From Clostridia bacterium (GTDB taxonomy: Bacteria; Bacillota; Clostridia; Christensenellales; Borkfalkiaceae): DNA of 59,495 nt. Positions 25,139 through 37,923 of this stretch are shown one piece after another. The position numbers and the translations under genes are program-made. Where the stretch lies: positions 1 to 59,495 of the forward strand of contig JAFSRT010000009.1 of assembly GCA_017445995.1 (NCBI GenBank), written 5' to 3'. How positions within the stretch are numbered: the first letter of the stretch is position 1; the number at the start of each line of letters is the position of its first letter. The notes beneath the pieces are model-generated. The model was not told where the DNA came from. It did no database searches and saw only the letters and a list, made by a program, of their open reading frames with translations.

Positions 25139-25178
25139 TATAATATATTTGCAAAAATATATTTTTGATTTTTAATAT
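25139..25178 (+). promoter_or_regulatory. Promoter region of pcrA-ligA
   Basis: Two overlapping candidates: a perfect -10 TATAAT at 25139-25144 with only a weak -35 upstream, and TTGCAA (25149-25154) with TAATAT (25173-25178), 18-nt spacer. The second leaves 19 nt to the ATG. Which is used cannot be decided. Confidence 0.45.
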
Positions 25179-25197
25179 AACGCGATACGAGAAGATT

Positions 25198-29415
<4,218 letters not shown>

Positions 29416-29463
29416 ATATAAAATATAAAGAGAAATCGGTTTTGGCGATTGCAGGAGAGATTT

Positions 29464-30330
29464 ATGTTTAGTATGACGGGTTACGGAAAAGCCGAATATC
29501 AGAACAACGGAATAGACCTTATTGTTGAAATAAAAACCGTAAACAACAGGAATTTTGATTTTAACGCGAAAATGCCGAGAATATTTTTACCGTTTGAAGG
29601 TGAAGCGAGAAAAATCGTTTCTTCGTTCGTGTCAAGGGCGAGAATAGATTTATTCGTTTCTTTTTCGGATAAAAGGCAGGTAAGTCAGGATTCGATAGTC
29701 GATATTTTTAAAGCGAAGAGTTATTACGACGCGTCGAACCTTATCGCACAAGAGTTGGGGATAGAAAACGACTTGTCGGTATCTACGATAATAAGGCTTC
29801 CTGAAGTAATTGCGGACAACCGCCAGTCGGAAGACGAGTTTTCCGAGATTTTTTTAGACACCGTTAAAAAAGCGTGTGAAAAACTTAACGAAATGCGTAA
29901 AACCGAAGGCGAAAAATTAGTGAAAGACCTTCTTGCGCGTATGGAAACCATTAAAGAGTTAAGGGAAAAAATCATAGAAAAAGCACCGATTGTAGTTTCT
30001 AACTATAAAGAAAAATTAAAATCGAGAATAGAAGAGTACTTACAAGACGTGCCGTTTGACGAAGCAAGGCTGTTAAACGAAGTAGCGTTTTTTACGGATA
30101 AGGTCAATATCGACGAAGAACTTACGCGACTCGGGTCTCACGTGTCGCAGTTTATTGAAATTGTCAAAATTGACGGTATGGGAAAAAAGTTAGACTTTTT
30201 AATGCAAGAGTTTAACAGAGAAACGAACACGATTTGTTCAAAATCAAACGACGTAGAAATAACGAATTACGCGTTATCGCTTAAAAACGAAATAGAAAAA
30301 GTCAGAGAACAGGTTCAGAATCTGGAGTAG
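29464..30330 (+). CDS. yicC: YicC/YloC-family endoribonuclease-like protein
   Basis: A 288-residue YicC/YloC protein: MFSMTGYGKAEYQ at the N-terminus, the VEIKTVNNRNFDF segment and the C-terminal DFLMQEFNRETNTICSKSND are its hallmarks. Family members are stress-linked endoribonucleases in E. coli and Bacillus work; in Firmicutes the gene precedes gmk. ATG 29464 fits AGGAGA (29454-29459); an upstream in-frame TTG would place the ribosome-binding site inside the coding region. The remA gene usually found between yicC and gmk is absent here: gmk begins 1 nt after the stop. Confidence 0.93.
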   Translation: MFSMTGYGKAEYQNNGIDLIVEIKTVNNRNFDFNAKMPRIFLPFEGEARKIVSSFVSRARIDLFVSFSDKRQVSQDSIVDIFKAKSYYDASNLIAQELGIENDLSVSTIIRLPEVIADNRQSEDEFSEIFLDTVKKACEKLNEMRKTEGEKLVKDLLARMETIKELREKIIEKAPIVVSNYKEKLKSRIEEYLQDVPFDEARLLNEVAFFTDKVNIDEELTRLGSHVSQFIEIVKIDGMGKKLDFLMQEFNRETNTICSKSNDVEITNYALSLKNEIEKVREQVQNLE

Positions 30331-30331
30331 T

Positions 30332-30889
30332 ATGAAAAATATTTTGTTTATTTTATCAGGACCTTCGGGGGTAGGGAAAGGCACGCTGGCTAATTTACTA
30401 AGGGAAAGAAATAAAAACGTTGCGTTATCGATTTCCTGCACCACGAGACAGCCGAGAGAACACGAGACGGACGGAAAGGAATATTTCTTTATTTCAAAAG
30501 ACGAGTTTATAAAAGAAATAGAAAGCGACGGATTTTTAGAATATTCGTCCCACTTCGGCAATTATTACGGAACGCCGAGAAAGTTCGTTGAAAATAAATT
30601 AAAAACTCACGACGTTATGCTGGAAATAGACGTGAACGGCGGGCTTTCGGTAAAAAAGAATTATAAAGACGCGATACTTATTTTTATCGCACCGCCTTCC
30701 TTTAACGAACTGAAAAACAGGCTTATTAACAGGCACACCGAAACGGAAGACAAGATTGAAGAACGGCTTCAAAGAATAGATTACGAATTTGAAAAAGAAA
30801 AACAATACGACTACACCGTTATAAACGACGATTTAAATAGGGCGGTTAGCGAGTTGGAAAAAATTATAAACGAAGAAAAGAACAAGTAA
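30332..30889 (+). CDS. gmk: Guanylate kinase
   Basis: Phosphorylates GMP to GDP with ATP. The 185-residue product has the P-loop GPSGVGKGT (about 9-17), the GMP-binding TTRQPRE (36-42) and YGTPRKFVE. It lies between yicC and rpoZ, the canonical order. No deviations seen. Confidence 0.97.
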   Translation: MKNILFILSGPSGVGKGTLANLLRERNKNVALSISCTTRQPREHETDGKEYFFISKDEFIKEIESDGFLEYSSHFGNYYGTPRKFVENKLKTHDVMLEIDVNGGLSVKKNYKDAILIFIAPPSFNELKNRLINRHTETEDKIEERLQRIDYEFEKEKQYDYTVINDDLNRAVSELEKIINEEKNK

Positions 30890-30901
30890 AGGAGAATTGT
30901 T

Positions 30902-31108
30902 ATGATACATAAACCACCGATTGACGAATTAGCACAAAAAGTAGGTTCAAAGTATGCGCTTTGCGTTGTTGCAAGTAAGAGAGCAAGGCAAATTATGGAA
31001 CAGCAGGAAAATCACGGGTTGACACCGGAGTTTAGCGAAAAGGATAAACCGTTATCGCAAGCCGCACAGGAAATTTACGACGGTAAATTGATTGCAACCA
31101 ACGATTAG
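30902..31108 (+). CDS. rpoZ: RNA polymerase omega subunit
   Basis: A 68-residue omega subunit: [27 protein letters not shown] matches the conserved core, and the C-terminal [15 protein letters not shown] is typical of Firmicute omega. It helps assemble and stabilise RNA polymerase. AAAGGAG precedes the ATG by a suitable distance. A terminator follows directly. Confidence 0.95.
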   Translation: MIHKPPIDELAQKVGSKYALCVVASKRARQIMEQQENHGLTPEFSEKDKPLSQAAQEIYDGKLIATND

Positions 31109-31114
31109 TTTTCG

Positions 31115-31146
31115 TATGTTCACATTAGTTTGTGAACATATTTTTT
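31115..31146 (+). terminator. Terminator between rpoZ and priA
   Basis: TATGTTCACA (31115-31124) and TGTGAACATA (31131-31140) form a perfect ten-pair hairpin followed by six T. PriA expression must come from read-through or an unseen promoter. The hairpin covers a possible upstream GTG start of priA, supporting the ATG at 31153. Confidence 0.85.
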
Positions 31147-31152
31147 AAAAAG

Positions 31153-33351
31153 ATGTTTGCCGAAGTTATCGTAGACATAATCCATTACGAAGTGGATAAA
31201 ATATTCGAATACTCTTTTTCAGACTGCAACGTTCAACTTGGCAGTCGCGTTTTGGTGCCGTTCGGGGCTAAATACGTGGAAGGTATCGTTATAAAAATAA
31301 ACGACGAAAGCAACTATCCGATAGAAAAAATTAAACCTGTTTATAAGGTATTAGAAGAAACGCCGGCGCTTACAAAAGAGAGTATTTCCCTTATGGAATA
31401 CGTAACTAAATCGTGCTACGTTACCAAGGCTTCCGCGTTAAGACTTTTCTTGCCGAGCGAAATGCGTAAGGGAAGGATTAAAGAAAAGTTTACTCTTTTT
31501 GCCGAACTTAAAGAAAATATCGACGTAGATAAAGTGATTTCGGCGCTTAAATCTTCCGCAAAAAAACAACGGGACTGTATTTTATTCCTTGGCGAAAACG
31601 GAAAGACTGAACTTTCCTTTTTAAATAAAGAATTCGGCAGTTCGGCGGTTAAATCCTTAAAAGATAAAGAAATAATTTCGGTTATTACGGAACAGACTTT
31701 CCGTTCGCCCTATAAAAATCTCGGGAATACGGGAAAGCAAGTGGTTTTAACGAATAACCAGTTATCCGCAATAGACAGTATCGTAAACACCGATAAAGAA
31801 ATCACACTTCTTCACGGCGTTACGGGTAGCGGTAAAACGGAAATATACTTAAATCTTATCGACAGGGCAATAAAGGACGGGAAAAGCGCGATAATGCTTG
31901 TTCCCGAAATATCTTTAACACCGCAGATGCTTGCGCAACTTCGCGCAAGGTTTTCGGAAAACGTCTCGATATTACATAGCGGACTCTCTGCCGGCGAACG
32001 GTTCGACGAGTGGTGGAGAATACGGAATAAAGAAGCAAATATCGTTATCGGTGCGCGAAGCGCGATTTTCGCCCCGATAGAAAATATAGGAATAATAATA
32101 ATTGACGAAGAACACGACGGCAGTTATATAAGCGAATCGAGTCCGCGATACAACACGATAGACGTTGCGTCGTTTAGGGCTAAATATAACGGCGGAAAAA
32201 TCGTGTTAGGGAGTGCGACCCCGTCCGTCGAAAGTTATCTTCTTGCCAAAAACGGCGAGTATAACTTGGTAGAATTAAAGGACAGAATTAACAAAAAACC
32301 GCTTCCCGAAGTGGAAATTGCGGATATGCGTAACGAAGTGAGAAGGGGCAACAATTCGCCTTTTTCTTCGGTGCTAAAATCGGAACTTTCCGACTGCTTA
32401 AATAAAGGCAATCAGGCGATACTCTTTTTAAATCAGCGCGGATATTCGCGAACGGTTATCTGTACCGAGTGCGGACACGTGCAGAAATGTTCCGATTGCG
32501 ACGTGTCGCTTACCTATCATTACGAAGACAACTCGCTTTTATGTCATTATTGCGGTGCAAAGTATAAAATGATAGACAAATGCACTAATTGCGGAAGCAA
32601 ATACTTAAAATACGGCGGAATAGGTACGGAAAAAATCGTTTTAGAACTTCATAAACTTTTTCCGCAGGCAAAAATCCTTCGTATGGATAGGGACACAACG
32701 CAGAGTAAAGAAGGGCATTTCAGTATTTTATCGGCTTTTGCAAGGCACGAGGCGGATATTTTGGTCGGTACGCAAATGATAGCGAAAGGCCACGATTTTC
32801 CGTCGGTTACTTTGGTCGGAATACTCGACGCGGATATGAGTTTGCATTTTGCAGATTACAGAAGTGCGGAACGGACTTTTCAACTTATAACGCAGGTCGC
32901 GGGCAGAAGCGGGCGCGCCGACGAAACGGGCAAAGTGGTTTTGCAGACCTATCAGCCCGATAATCTCGTTTTAAAAAGGGCGATACAGTACGATTACGAA
33001 GGGTTTTATAAAGAAGAAATAGCGATAAGAAAAGCGACTGCTTTTCCGCCTTACACCGATATAGTAAGGATACTTATTTCTTCCGAGTCGGAAGACGACG
33101 CGTTAATCGTTACCAAAGCCGTTTATCAGGAACTATCTTTTGTACACGAAACGTATAGAGATAAGTTCAGATTTTTCGGGTGTATGAAAGCGCCTATTAA
33201 AAAATTACAGAATAAATACAGGTTTCAGGTTCTTATGCGTATAAATGCAAAAGATAAGGACTTAACCGATAAGATTTTCATTACGGTAAACAAATATAAA
33301 AGTAGCCACGTAAACGTCGTAATGGAAATAAACTCTAATAATTTATCGTGA
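31153..33351 (+). CDS. priA: Primosomal replication-restart helicase PriA
   Basis: PriA reloads the replisome at collapsed forks. The 732-residue product starts with the DNA-binding MFAEVIVDI segment, has the helicase motif GVTGSGKTE and DEEHDGSY, eight zinc-binding cysteines in the CTECGHVQKCSDCD...CHYCG...CTNCG region, and GRSGRADETG. The start ATG 31153 gives the usual family N-terminus; an upstream GTG (31132) is inside a terminator hairpin. The ribosome-binding site is weak (AAAAAG). The coaBC gene normally next to rpoZ/priA in Firmicutes is missing from this position. Confidence 0.94.
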   Translation: MFAEVIVDIIHYEVDKIFEYSFSDCNVQLGSRVLVPFGAKYVEGIVIKINDESNYPIEKIKPVYKVLEETPALTKESISLMEYVTKSCYVTKASALRLFLPSEMRKGRIKEKFTLFAELKENIDVDKVISALKSSAKKQRDCILFLGENGKTELSFLNKEFGSSAVKSLKDKEIISVITEQTFRSPYKNLGNTGKQVVLTNNQLSAIDSIVNTDKEITLLHGVTGSGKTEIYLNLIDRAIKDGKSAIMLVPEISLTPQMLAQLRARFSENVSILHSGLSAGERFDEWWRIRNKEANIVIGARSAIFAPIENIGIIIIDEEHDGSYISESSPRYNTIDVASFRAKYNGGKIVLGSATPSVESYLLAKNGEYNLVELKDRINKKPLPEVEIADMRNEVRRGNNSPFSSVLKSELSDCLNKGNQAILFLNQRGYSRTVICTECGHVQKCSDCDVSLTYHYEDNSLLCHYCGAKYKMIDKCTNCGSKYLKYGGIGTEKIVLELHKLFPQAKILRMDRDTTQSKEGHFSILSAFARHEADILVGTQMIAKGHDFPSVTLVGILDADMSLHFADYRSAERTFQLITQVAGRSGRADETGKVVLQTYQPDNLVLKRAIQYDYEGFYKEEIAIRKATAFPPYTDIVRILISSESEDDALIVTKAVYQELSFVHETYRDKFRFFGCMKAPIKKLQNKYRFQVLMRINAKDKDLTDKIFITVNKYKSSHVNVVMEINSNNLS

Positions 33352-33358
33352 GGTAATA

Positions 33359-33814
33359 ATGGCAATAAGAAATATTATTCAGGTGGGCGACGAAACGTTA
33401 AGGAAAAAAAGTTTTCCCGTAACCGATTTCGGTGAAAAGACCGCGCAACTTTTAGACGATATGAAAGAAACGCTTATAAAATCGGAAGGCGTGGGGCTTG
33501 CCGCACCGCAGATAGGCGTTTTAAGGCGCATTTTTATCGTTTTGATTGACGACGAGTATTACGAATGTATTAACCCCGTTATAATAAAGCAAAGCGGAAA
33601 ACAGATAGGCGAAGAAGGTTGCCTGTCAGTTCGCGGGAAATACGGCACGGTCGAAAGACCTATGAAAATAACCTGTTCGTATTTCGATAGGAACGGTAAA
33701 GCGCGTAAAACCACCGTTTCGGGGTTTACGGCGCGGGCTTTCTGTCACGAGTACGACCATTTGGACGGCGTTTTGTATATCGATAAAGCGAACGACGTTA
33801 AGGAGTGTAAGTAA
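33359..33814 (+). CDS. def: Peptide deformylase
   Basis: Removes the N-formyl group from new proteins. The 151-residue product carries all three family motifs: GVGLAAPQIG (about 45-54), EEGCLS (about 87-92) and HEYDH (about 130-134), which supply the metal-binding C, H and H and the catalytic E. It is followed immediately by fmt, the enzyme that adds the formyl group. Confidence 0.96.
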   Translation: MAIRNIIQVGDETLRKKSFPVTDFGEKTAQLLDDMKETLIKSEGVGLAAPQIGVLRRIFIVLIDDEYYECINPVIIKQSGKQIGEEGCLSVRGKYGTVERPMKITCSYFDRNGKARKTTVSGFTARAFCHEYDHLDGVLYIDKANDVKECK

Positions 33815-34735
33815 TTGAGAATAGTTTATTTAGGCACGCCCGATTTTGCGGTTTTACCGCTTGAAAGCATAATAAAATGCGGAAAAGACAAGGTGATTGC
33901 CGTTATAACTAATAAAGATAAGCCTGTCGGAAGAAAGCAGATTTTAACACCGCCGCCCGTTAAGGAAACCGCAGAAAAATACGGTATTCCCGTTTATCAG
34001 TACGATAAAATAAGAATTGAAGGCGTAAACGACTTAAAAGCACTTAACCCCGATATTATGATAACCTGTGCTTTCGGGCAGATTTTATCGCAGGAAATAT
34101 TAGATATTCCACGGTTAGGGGTAATAAATATTCACGGTTCGCTTTTGCCGAAATACCGCGGTGCGTCGCCTATTCAGAGTGCGATACTGAACGGCGAGAA
34201 GGAAAGCGGAATAACCATAATGAAAACAGATATCGGTATCGATACGGGCGATATCTTGTTGCAAGAGAAAGTTAAAATTGAAGATAGCGACACGGCACGA
34301 GAACTTTTCGATAAACTTTCGGTTTTAGGCGCAAAAACGATACTAAACGCGCTTGATTTAATAAGAGAAAATAAAATAAATCCTATAAAGCAGAAAGAAG
34401 AAGACGCGACGCTTTCAAAAATGATAAAAAAGGAAAGTGCAAAAATCGACTTTTATGAAACGAAAGAAAAGATAGTCGATAAAATCCGCGCGTATAATCC
34501 GTGGCCCGTCGCGTTTTTTACCTATAACGGGCAGACAATAAAAGTATACGGTGCAAAACCCGACGAAAGAAAAGGGCAATGCGGTGAAGTACTCGTTTCC
34601 GATAAAGAACTCGTTATCGGAACTGAAAACGGGTCGGTAAGCCTTCTTACCGTGCAAAAAGCGGGCGGAAATAAAATGAATATTTCGGATTTTTTGCGCG
34701 GAAACAAAATTGTTAAAGGCGAAATAATAAAATAA
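33815..34735 (+). CDS. fmt: Methionyl-tRNA formyltransferase
   Basis: Formylates initiator Met-tRNA from 10-formyl-THF. The 306-residue protein has the catalytic HGSLLPKYRGASPIQ segment and a C-terminal OB domain (YNPWPVAFFTYNG...). The start is TTG 33815, directly after the def stop and 7 nt after an AAGGAG; family proteins start at this MRIVYLGTPDFA. The stop overlaps the rsmB start by one base. Confidence 0.96.
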   Translation: MRIVYLGTPDFAVLPLESIIKCGKDKVIAVITNKDKPVGRKQILTPPPVKETAEKYGIPVYQYDKIRIEGVNDLKALNPDIMITCAFGQILSQEILDIPRLGVINIHGSLLPKYRGASPIQSAILNGEKESGITIMKTDIGIDTGDILLQEKVKIEDSDTARELFDKLSVLGAKTILNALDLIRENKINPIKQKEEDATLSKMIKKESAKIDFYETKEKIVDKIRAYNPWPVAFFTYNGQTIKVYGAKPDERKGQCGEVLVSDKELVIGTENGSVSLLTVQKAGGNKMNISDFLRGNKIVKGEIIK

Positions 34736-35979
34736 TGATAAATTATTTTTACGACGTTTATTGTATTTTAAATAAAGTATATAGCGACGGGGCGTTCGTA
34801 AAACAGGCGATATCGTCAACGCCTATCGAAGAAGTCAATAGGGCGAAAACGGTAAAAACCGTGTACGGCGTTTTAGATAAAGATATTGAACTTTCGTATT
34901 ACGTAAAATATCTTACCGAAAAATCGCCGAAACTCGCTATAAGAACGATATTAAAAATTGCAATGTACGTTATAAAATATCTTAATAAGCACGATTACGC
35001 CGTTACTAAAAGCGCGGTTGAACTGACTAAAAAGTTGGGTAAAGGTGGTGCAAGTGGGTTTGTAAACGCCTTTTTAAGAAGATTTTTAAGCGAAGAAATA
35101 CCTTTACCGACGGATAAAATCGAAAATCTTTCGGTAAAATATTCCTATCCGCCATTTGCCGTTTCCGAACTTATTAAAGATTACGGCGAAGAACGGGCAA
35201 TATCTATTATGTCTTCTTTTAATCAAAAGACGTGCCTTGCTTTTTACGGGACGGACGGGGCGACATATTTAAAAGAAAAGGGGCAATCCTTTTCTGAAAC
35301 GCCATATAAGAACGTGTTTTTATTAGATAATTTCGTACGGAACGCCGATTACGACGACGGTGTTTATACTTATCAGGCTATCGGGTCTGTCGCTATATGC
35401 GAAGGGATTGAACCTTGCGACAAGATACTCGATTGCTGTTCTGCCCCAGGAGGGAAAAGCATAAGGCTTTCATATAAATGTAAAGCAGTGTACGCTTTCG
35501 ATAAGCACGAACACCGCGTAAACCTTATATCGGAATACGTAAAAAGGATGAAACGGGAAAACGTTTATTATAGCGTTTGCGACGCAAAAGTTTATAATTC
35601 TGAATACGAACGCTTTTTCGACGCCGTGTTATGCGACGCGCCGTGTAGCGGATTAGGGGTTGTAAACGATAACCCTGACATAAAGTTAAATAGGGACGAA
35701 AAGGCAATAGATAACCTTAACGTTGAACAGTTAAGTATATTAAAAACGGTTGCTAACTACGTTAAAGTCGGCGGGTATCTGTACTATTCTACCTGTTCGG
35801 TTTTAAGTAGAGAAAATATAGAGATTATTAAAAAGTTTATGTCAGACATAAAAGGGTTTGAAATAGTAGAAACGAAGCCTGAAATACCGTATTTAGACGT
35901 TTTAGGTACGGTTCAGTTTTTACCCGATATTTCTTACGGGAACGGCTTTTATTTCGCCAAGTTAAAGAGAGTTTATTAG
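34735..35979 (+). CDS. rsmB: 16S rRNA (cytosine-967 C5)-methyltransferase
   Basis: A 414-residue RsmB/Sun protein: an N-terminal NusB-like RNA-binding domain (about 1-140) and a SAM-dependent methyltransferase domain with DCCSAPGGKS, DAPCSGLG and YSTCSV (two catalytic cysteines). It methylates C967 of 16S rRNA. The start ATG overlaps the fmt stop; the stop overlaps the rlmN GTG start. Confidence 0.95.
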   Translation: MINYFYDVYCILNKVYSDGAFVKQAISSTPIEEVNRAKTVKTVYGVLDKDIELSYYVKYLTEKSPKLAIRTILKIAMYVIKYLNKHDYAVTKSAVELTKKLGKGGASGFVNAFLRRFLSEEIPLPTDKIENLSVKYSYPPFAVSELIKDYGEERAISIMSSFNQKTCLAFYGTDGATYLKEKGQSFSETPYKNVFLLDNFVRNADYDDGVYTYQAIGSVAICEGIEPCDKILDCCSAPGGKSIRLSYKCKAVYAFDKHEHRVNLISEYVKRMKRENVYYSVCDAKVYNSEYERFFDAVLCDAPCSGLGVVNDNPDIKLNRDEKAIDNLNVEQLSILKTVANYVKVGGYLYYSTCSVLSRENIEIIKKFMSDIKGFEIVETKPEIPYLDVLGTVQFLPDISYGNGFYFAKLKRVY

Positions 35980-37052
35980 TGAAAAAAAATATTTCGGATT
36001 ACAATTTAATCGAACTTGAAAGTATCTTAAAAGAGTACGGCGAAAAACCTTTCAGGGCAAAACAGATTTTTTCGTTCGTTTCAGCGGGGTCTTCTATTTC
36101 CGATATAACGGTAATACCGAAAGAACTTCGCGAAAGGTTAAAAGAAGATTTTTTCGATAGTACGCTTACCATAATTAAAACGCTTACGTCGAAAGACGGA
36201 ACTATTAAGTTTTTGTTTTTATTAAACGACGGAAACGTCATAGAAGGCGTTTTAATGAAATATAAGTACGGGAACACGCTTTGCGTTTCGACGCAGGTCG
36301 GTTGCCGTATGCATTGCGCTTTTTGTGCGTCGACGATTAACGGGCTTGTAAGGAATATGTCGGCGGGCGAAATACTTTCGGAAGTTATCGCCGTAAATAA
36401 ATATCTGGGCGGTGGACTGTCCGATAAAAGGCAGATAACCAACGTCGTTTTAATGGGAAGCGGTGAACCGCTTGACAATTACGACAACGTCGTTAAGTTT
36501 ATACGTCTGCTTTCCGAAAAAGACGGGCTAAACGTAAGCCCGAGAAACGTAAGTTTATCAACTTCGGGGCTTTGTAAAGAGATGTATAAACTTGCGGAAG
36601 AAAAATTGCCGGTCAATCTCACGGTTTCCTTACATAATCCTTTCGATAGCGAAAGAAAAAAGATTATGCCCGTCGCTAATAAATATTCCGTTTCGGAAAT
36701 TATCAAGGCGTGCGATAACTATTTTGAAAAGACGGGTAGGCGTTATATTTTCGAATACGTTTTAATAAAAGATAAAACCGCGACGAAAGAGTGTGCGGAC
36801 GAACTTATAAGGCTACTTAAAGGAAAACCGTGCCACGTAAATCTTATTCGGCTTAACGAAGTCAAGGAAAATAATCTTTCGGGTATTTCCGATAAAGACG
36901 CGTACAGATTTTTAGGATTACTTGAAAAGGGCGGACTGTCTGCGACTTTAAGGCGTAAAATCGGCGAAGATATAGACGGGGCTTGCGGACAATTACGCAG
37001 AAGATATATAATGGAAACGGAAGAAAAAAGGAGAGAAGAAAATGAAAGTTAA
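35979..37052 (+). CDS. rlmN: Dual-specificity 23S rRNA (A2503-C2) / tRNA (A37) methyltransferase
   Basis: A radical SAM methylase of 357 residues with the FeS motif CxxxCxxC at C109, C113 and C116, GEPLDN for SAM, and the C-terminal active-site cysteine in GACGQL (C336). It methylates A2503 in the peptidyl transferase centre. The GTG start overlaps rsmB by one base, and its end overlaps rpe by 11 nt. In Bacillus-type genomes prpC, prkC and rsgA follow; here rpe does. Confidence 0.95.
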   Translation: MKKNISDYNLIELESILKEYGEKPFRAKQIFSFVSAGSSISDITVIPKELRERLKEDFFDSTLTIIKTLTSKDGTIKFLFLLNDGNVIEGVLMKYKYGNTLCVSTQVGCRMHCAFCASTINGLVRNMSAGEILSEVIAVNKYLGGGLSDKRQITNVVLMGSGEPLDNYDNVVKFIRLLSEKDGLNVSPRNVSLSTSGLCKEMYKLAEEKLPVNLTVSLHNPFDSERKKIMPVANKYSVSEIIKACDNYFEKTGRRYIFEYVLIKDKTATKECADELIRLLKGKPCHVNLIRLNEVKENNLSGISDKDAYRFLGLLEKGGLSATLRRKIGEDIDGACGQLRRRYIMETEEKRREENES

Positions 37053-37695
37053 AATTGCACCTTCGATTTTATCGGCGGATTTTTCGTGCATAGGAGAAGA
37101 AATAAAGAATATTTCGGCGTTTGACGTGGATTATATCCATTTAGACGTTATGGACGGTTCGTTCGTAAACAACATTACTTTCGGTCCGAAGTTTATTGCG
37201 GACGCGAGAAAGTACACCGATAAACCTTTCGATACGCATCTAATGATAGAAAAACCGTGGAAATATATAGAACGATTTGCAAAAGCGGGTAGTAATATTA
37301 TCACCGTGCATTACGAAGCGTGCAAAAATAAAGTTAAAGAAACGCTTTTCTTAATTAAATCTTTCGGTTGTAAATGCGGTCTTGTCATTAAACCAGACAC
37401 CAAAGTTTCTAAAATCAAAAAATATATTCCGTTATGCGATATGGTTTTAGTTATGAGTGTTTACCCCGGGTTCGGCGGACAGGCGTTTATCGAAAGTACT
37501 TTAAATAAAATAAATGAAGTGCGAAAGATTGTGGACGCGTCAGGCAAAGATATAGAAATCGAAATAGACGGTGGCGTAAACAGAGATAATATTAAAAAGA
37601 TTAAAGAAGCGGGTGCAAACGTTATAGTTGCCGGAAATTCTGTATTTTCCGCAAAAGACAGGGGAGAAACGATAGATTATTTTAAAAATTGCTGA
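37042..37695 (+). CDS. rpe: Ribulose-phosphate 3-epimerase
   Basis: Interconverts ribulose 5-phosphate and xylulose 5-phosphate in the pentose phosphate pathway. The 217-residue TIM barrel begins KIAPSILSADF and shows YIHLDVMDG, THLMIEKP, MSVYPGFGGQ and EIDGGVN. It starts within rlmN (11-nt overlap) behind AAGGAGAGAAG. A weak hairpin CTGAT/ATCAG follows the stop, then the SpoVM-like gene. Confidence 0.96.
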   Translation: MKVKIAPSILSADFSCIGEEIKNISAFDVDYIHLDVMDGSFVNNITFGPKFIADARKYTDKPFDTHLMIEKPWKYIERFAKAGSNIITVHYEACKNKVKETLFLIKSFGCKCGLVIKPDTKVSKIKKYIPLCDMVLVMSVYPGFGGQAFIESTLNKINEVRKIVDASGKDIEIEIDGGVNRDNIKKIKEAGANVIVAGNSVFSAKDRGETIDYFKNC

Positions 37696-37759
37696 TTTTT
37701 TATCAGATTTTATAACTATTTTTATAATGCCGACATATAAATATAACGTGAGGTAATTT

Positions 37760-37834
37760 ATGAAAATATGTTGTATTAAACCGCCGAAAATTATAAGATT
37801 TTTTTTAAGAATATTTAAAAGAGAAAAAAAATAA
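37760..37834 (+). CDS. spoVM: SpoVM-like sporulation microprotein (24 aa)
   Basis: A 24-residue ORF with a good GTGAGG ribosome-binding site (37748-37753) and its own terminator. It aligns without gaps to Bacillus SpoVM as I remember it: Met1-Lys2, Ile6-Lys7, Pro9-Lys10 and Arg17 coincide, and Pro9 is the residue known to matter for curvature sensing. The C-terminus is Arg/Lys-rich, with an amphipathic helix between. SpoVM lies on the forespore outer membrane and recruits SpoIVA to start coat assembly. Position also fits: in Bacillus spoVM follows rpe and thiN. Two adjacent cysteines (4-5) are unusual. A CATATAA box at 37734-37740 is a possible sigma-E/K-type -10 element. It is easily missed because of its size. 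Confidence 0.8.
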   Translation: MKICCIKPPKIIRFFLRIFKREKK

Positions 37835-37863
37835 AAAACTCACGGATTTCCGTGAGTTTTTTT
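37835..37863 (+). terminator. Terminator after spoVM-like gene
   Basis: AAAACTCACGGA (37835-37846) pairs with TCCGTGAGTTTT (37849-37860) and a T-run continues to 37863. Confidence 0.9.
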
Positions 37864-37873
37864 GTATATATTA

Positions 37874-37901
37874 TTGATTAACCGAAAAAATATGTTATAA
37901 T
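37874..37901 (+). promoter_or_regulatory. Promoter of mscS gene
   Basis: TTGATT (37874-37879) and TATAAT (37896-37901), 16-nt spacer, 22 nt before the ATG with AGGGT between. Confidence 0.65.
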
Positions 37902-37923
37902 AAAGAAAAAAGGGTAATCGATA

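Noticed and set aside
25165..25197. TTG start for pcrA
   Set aside because: It falls within the promoter candidates, and ATG 25198 has a ribosome-binding site and the expected N-terminus.
31132..31152. GTG start for priA
   Set aside because: It is inside the rpoZ terminator stem; the family N-terminus begins at ATG 31153.
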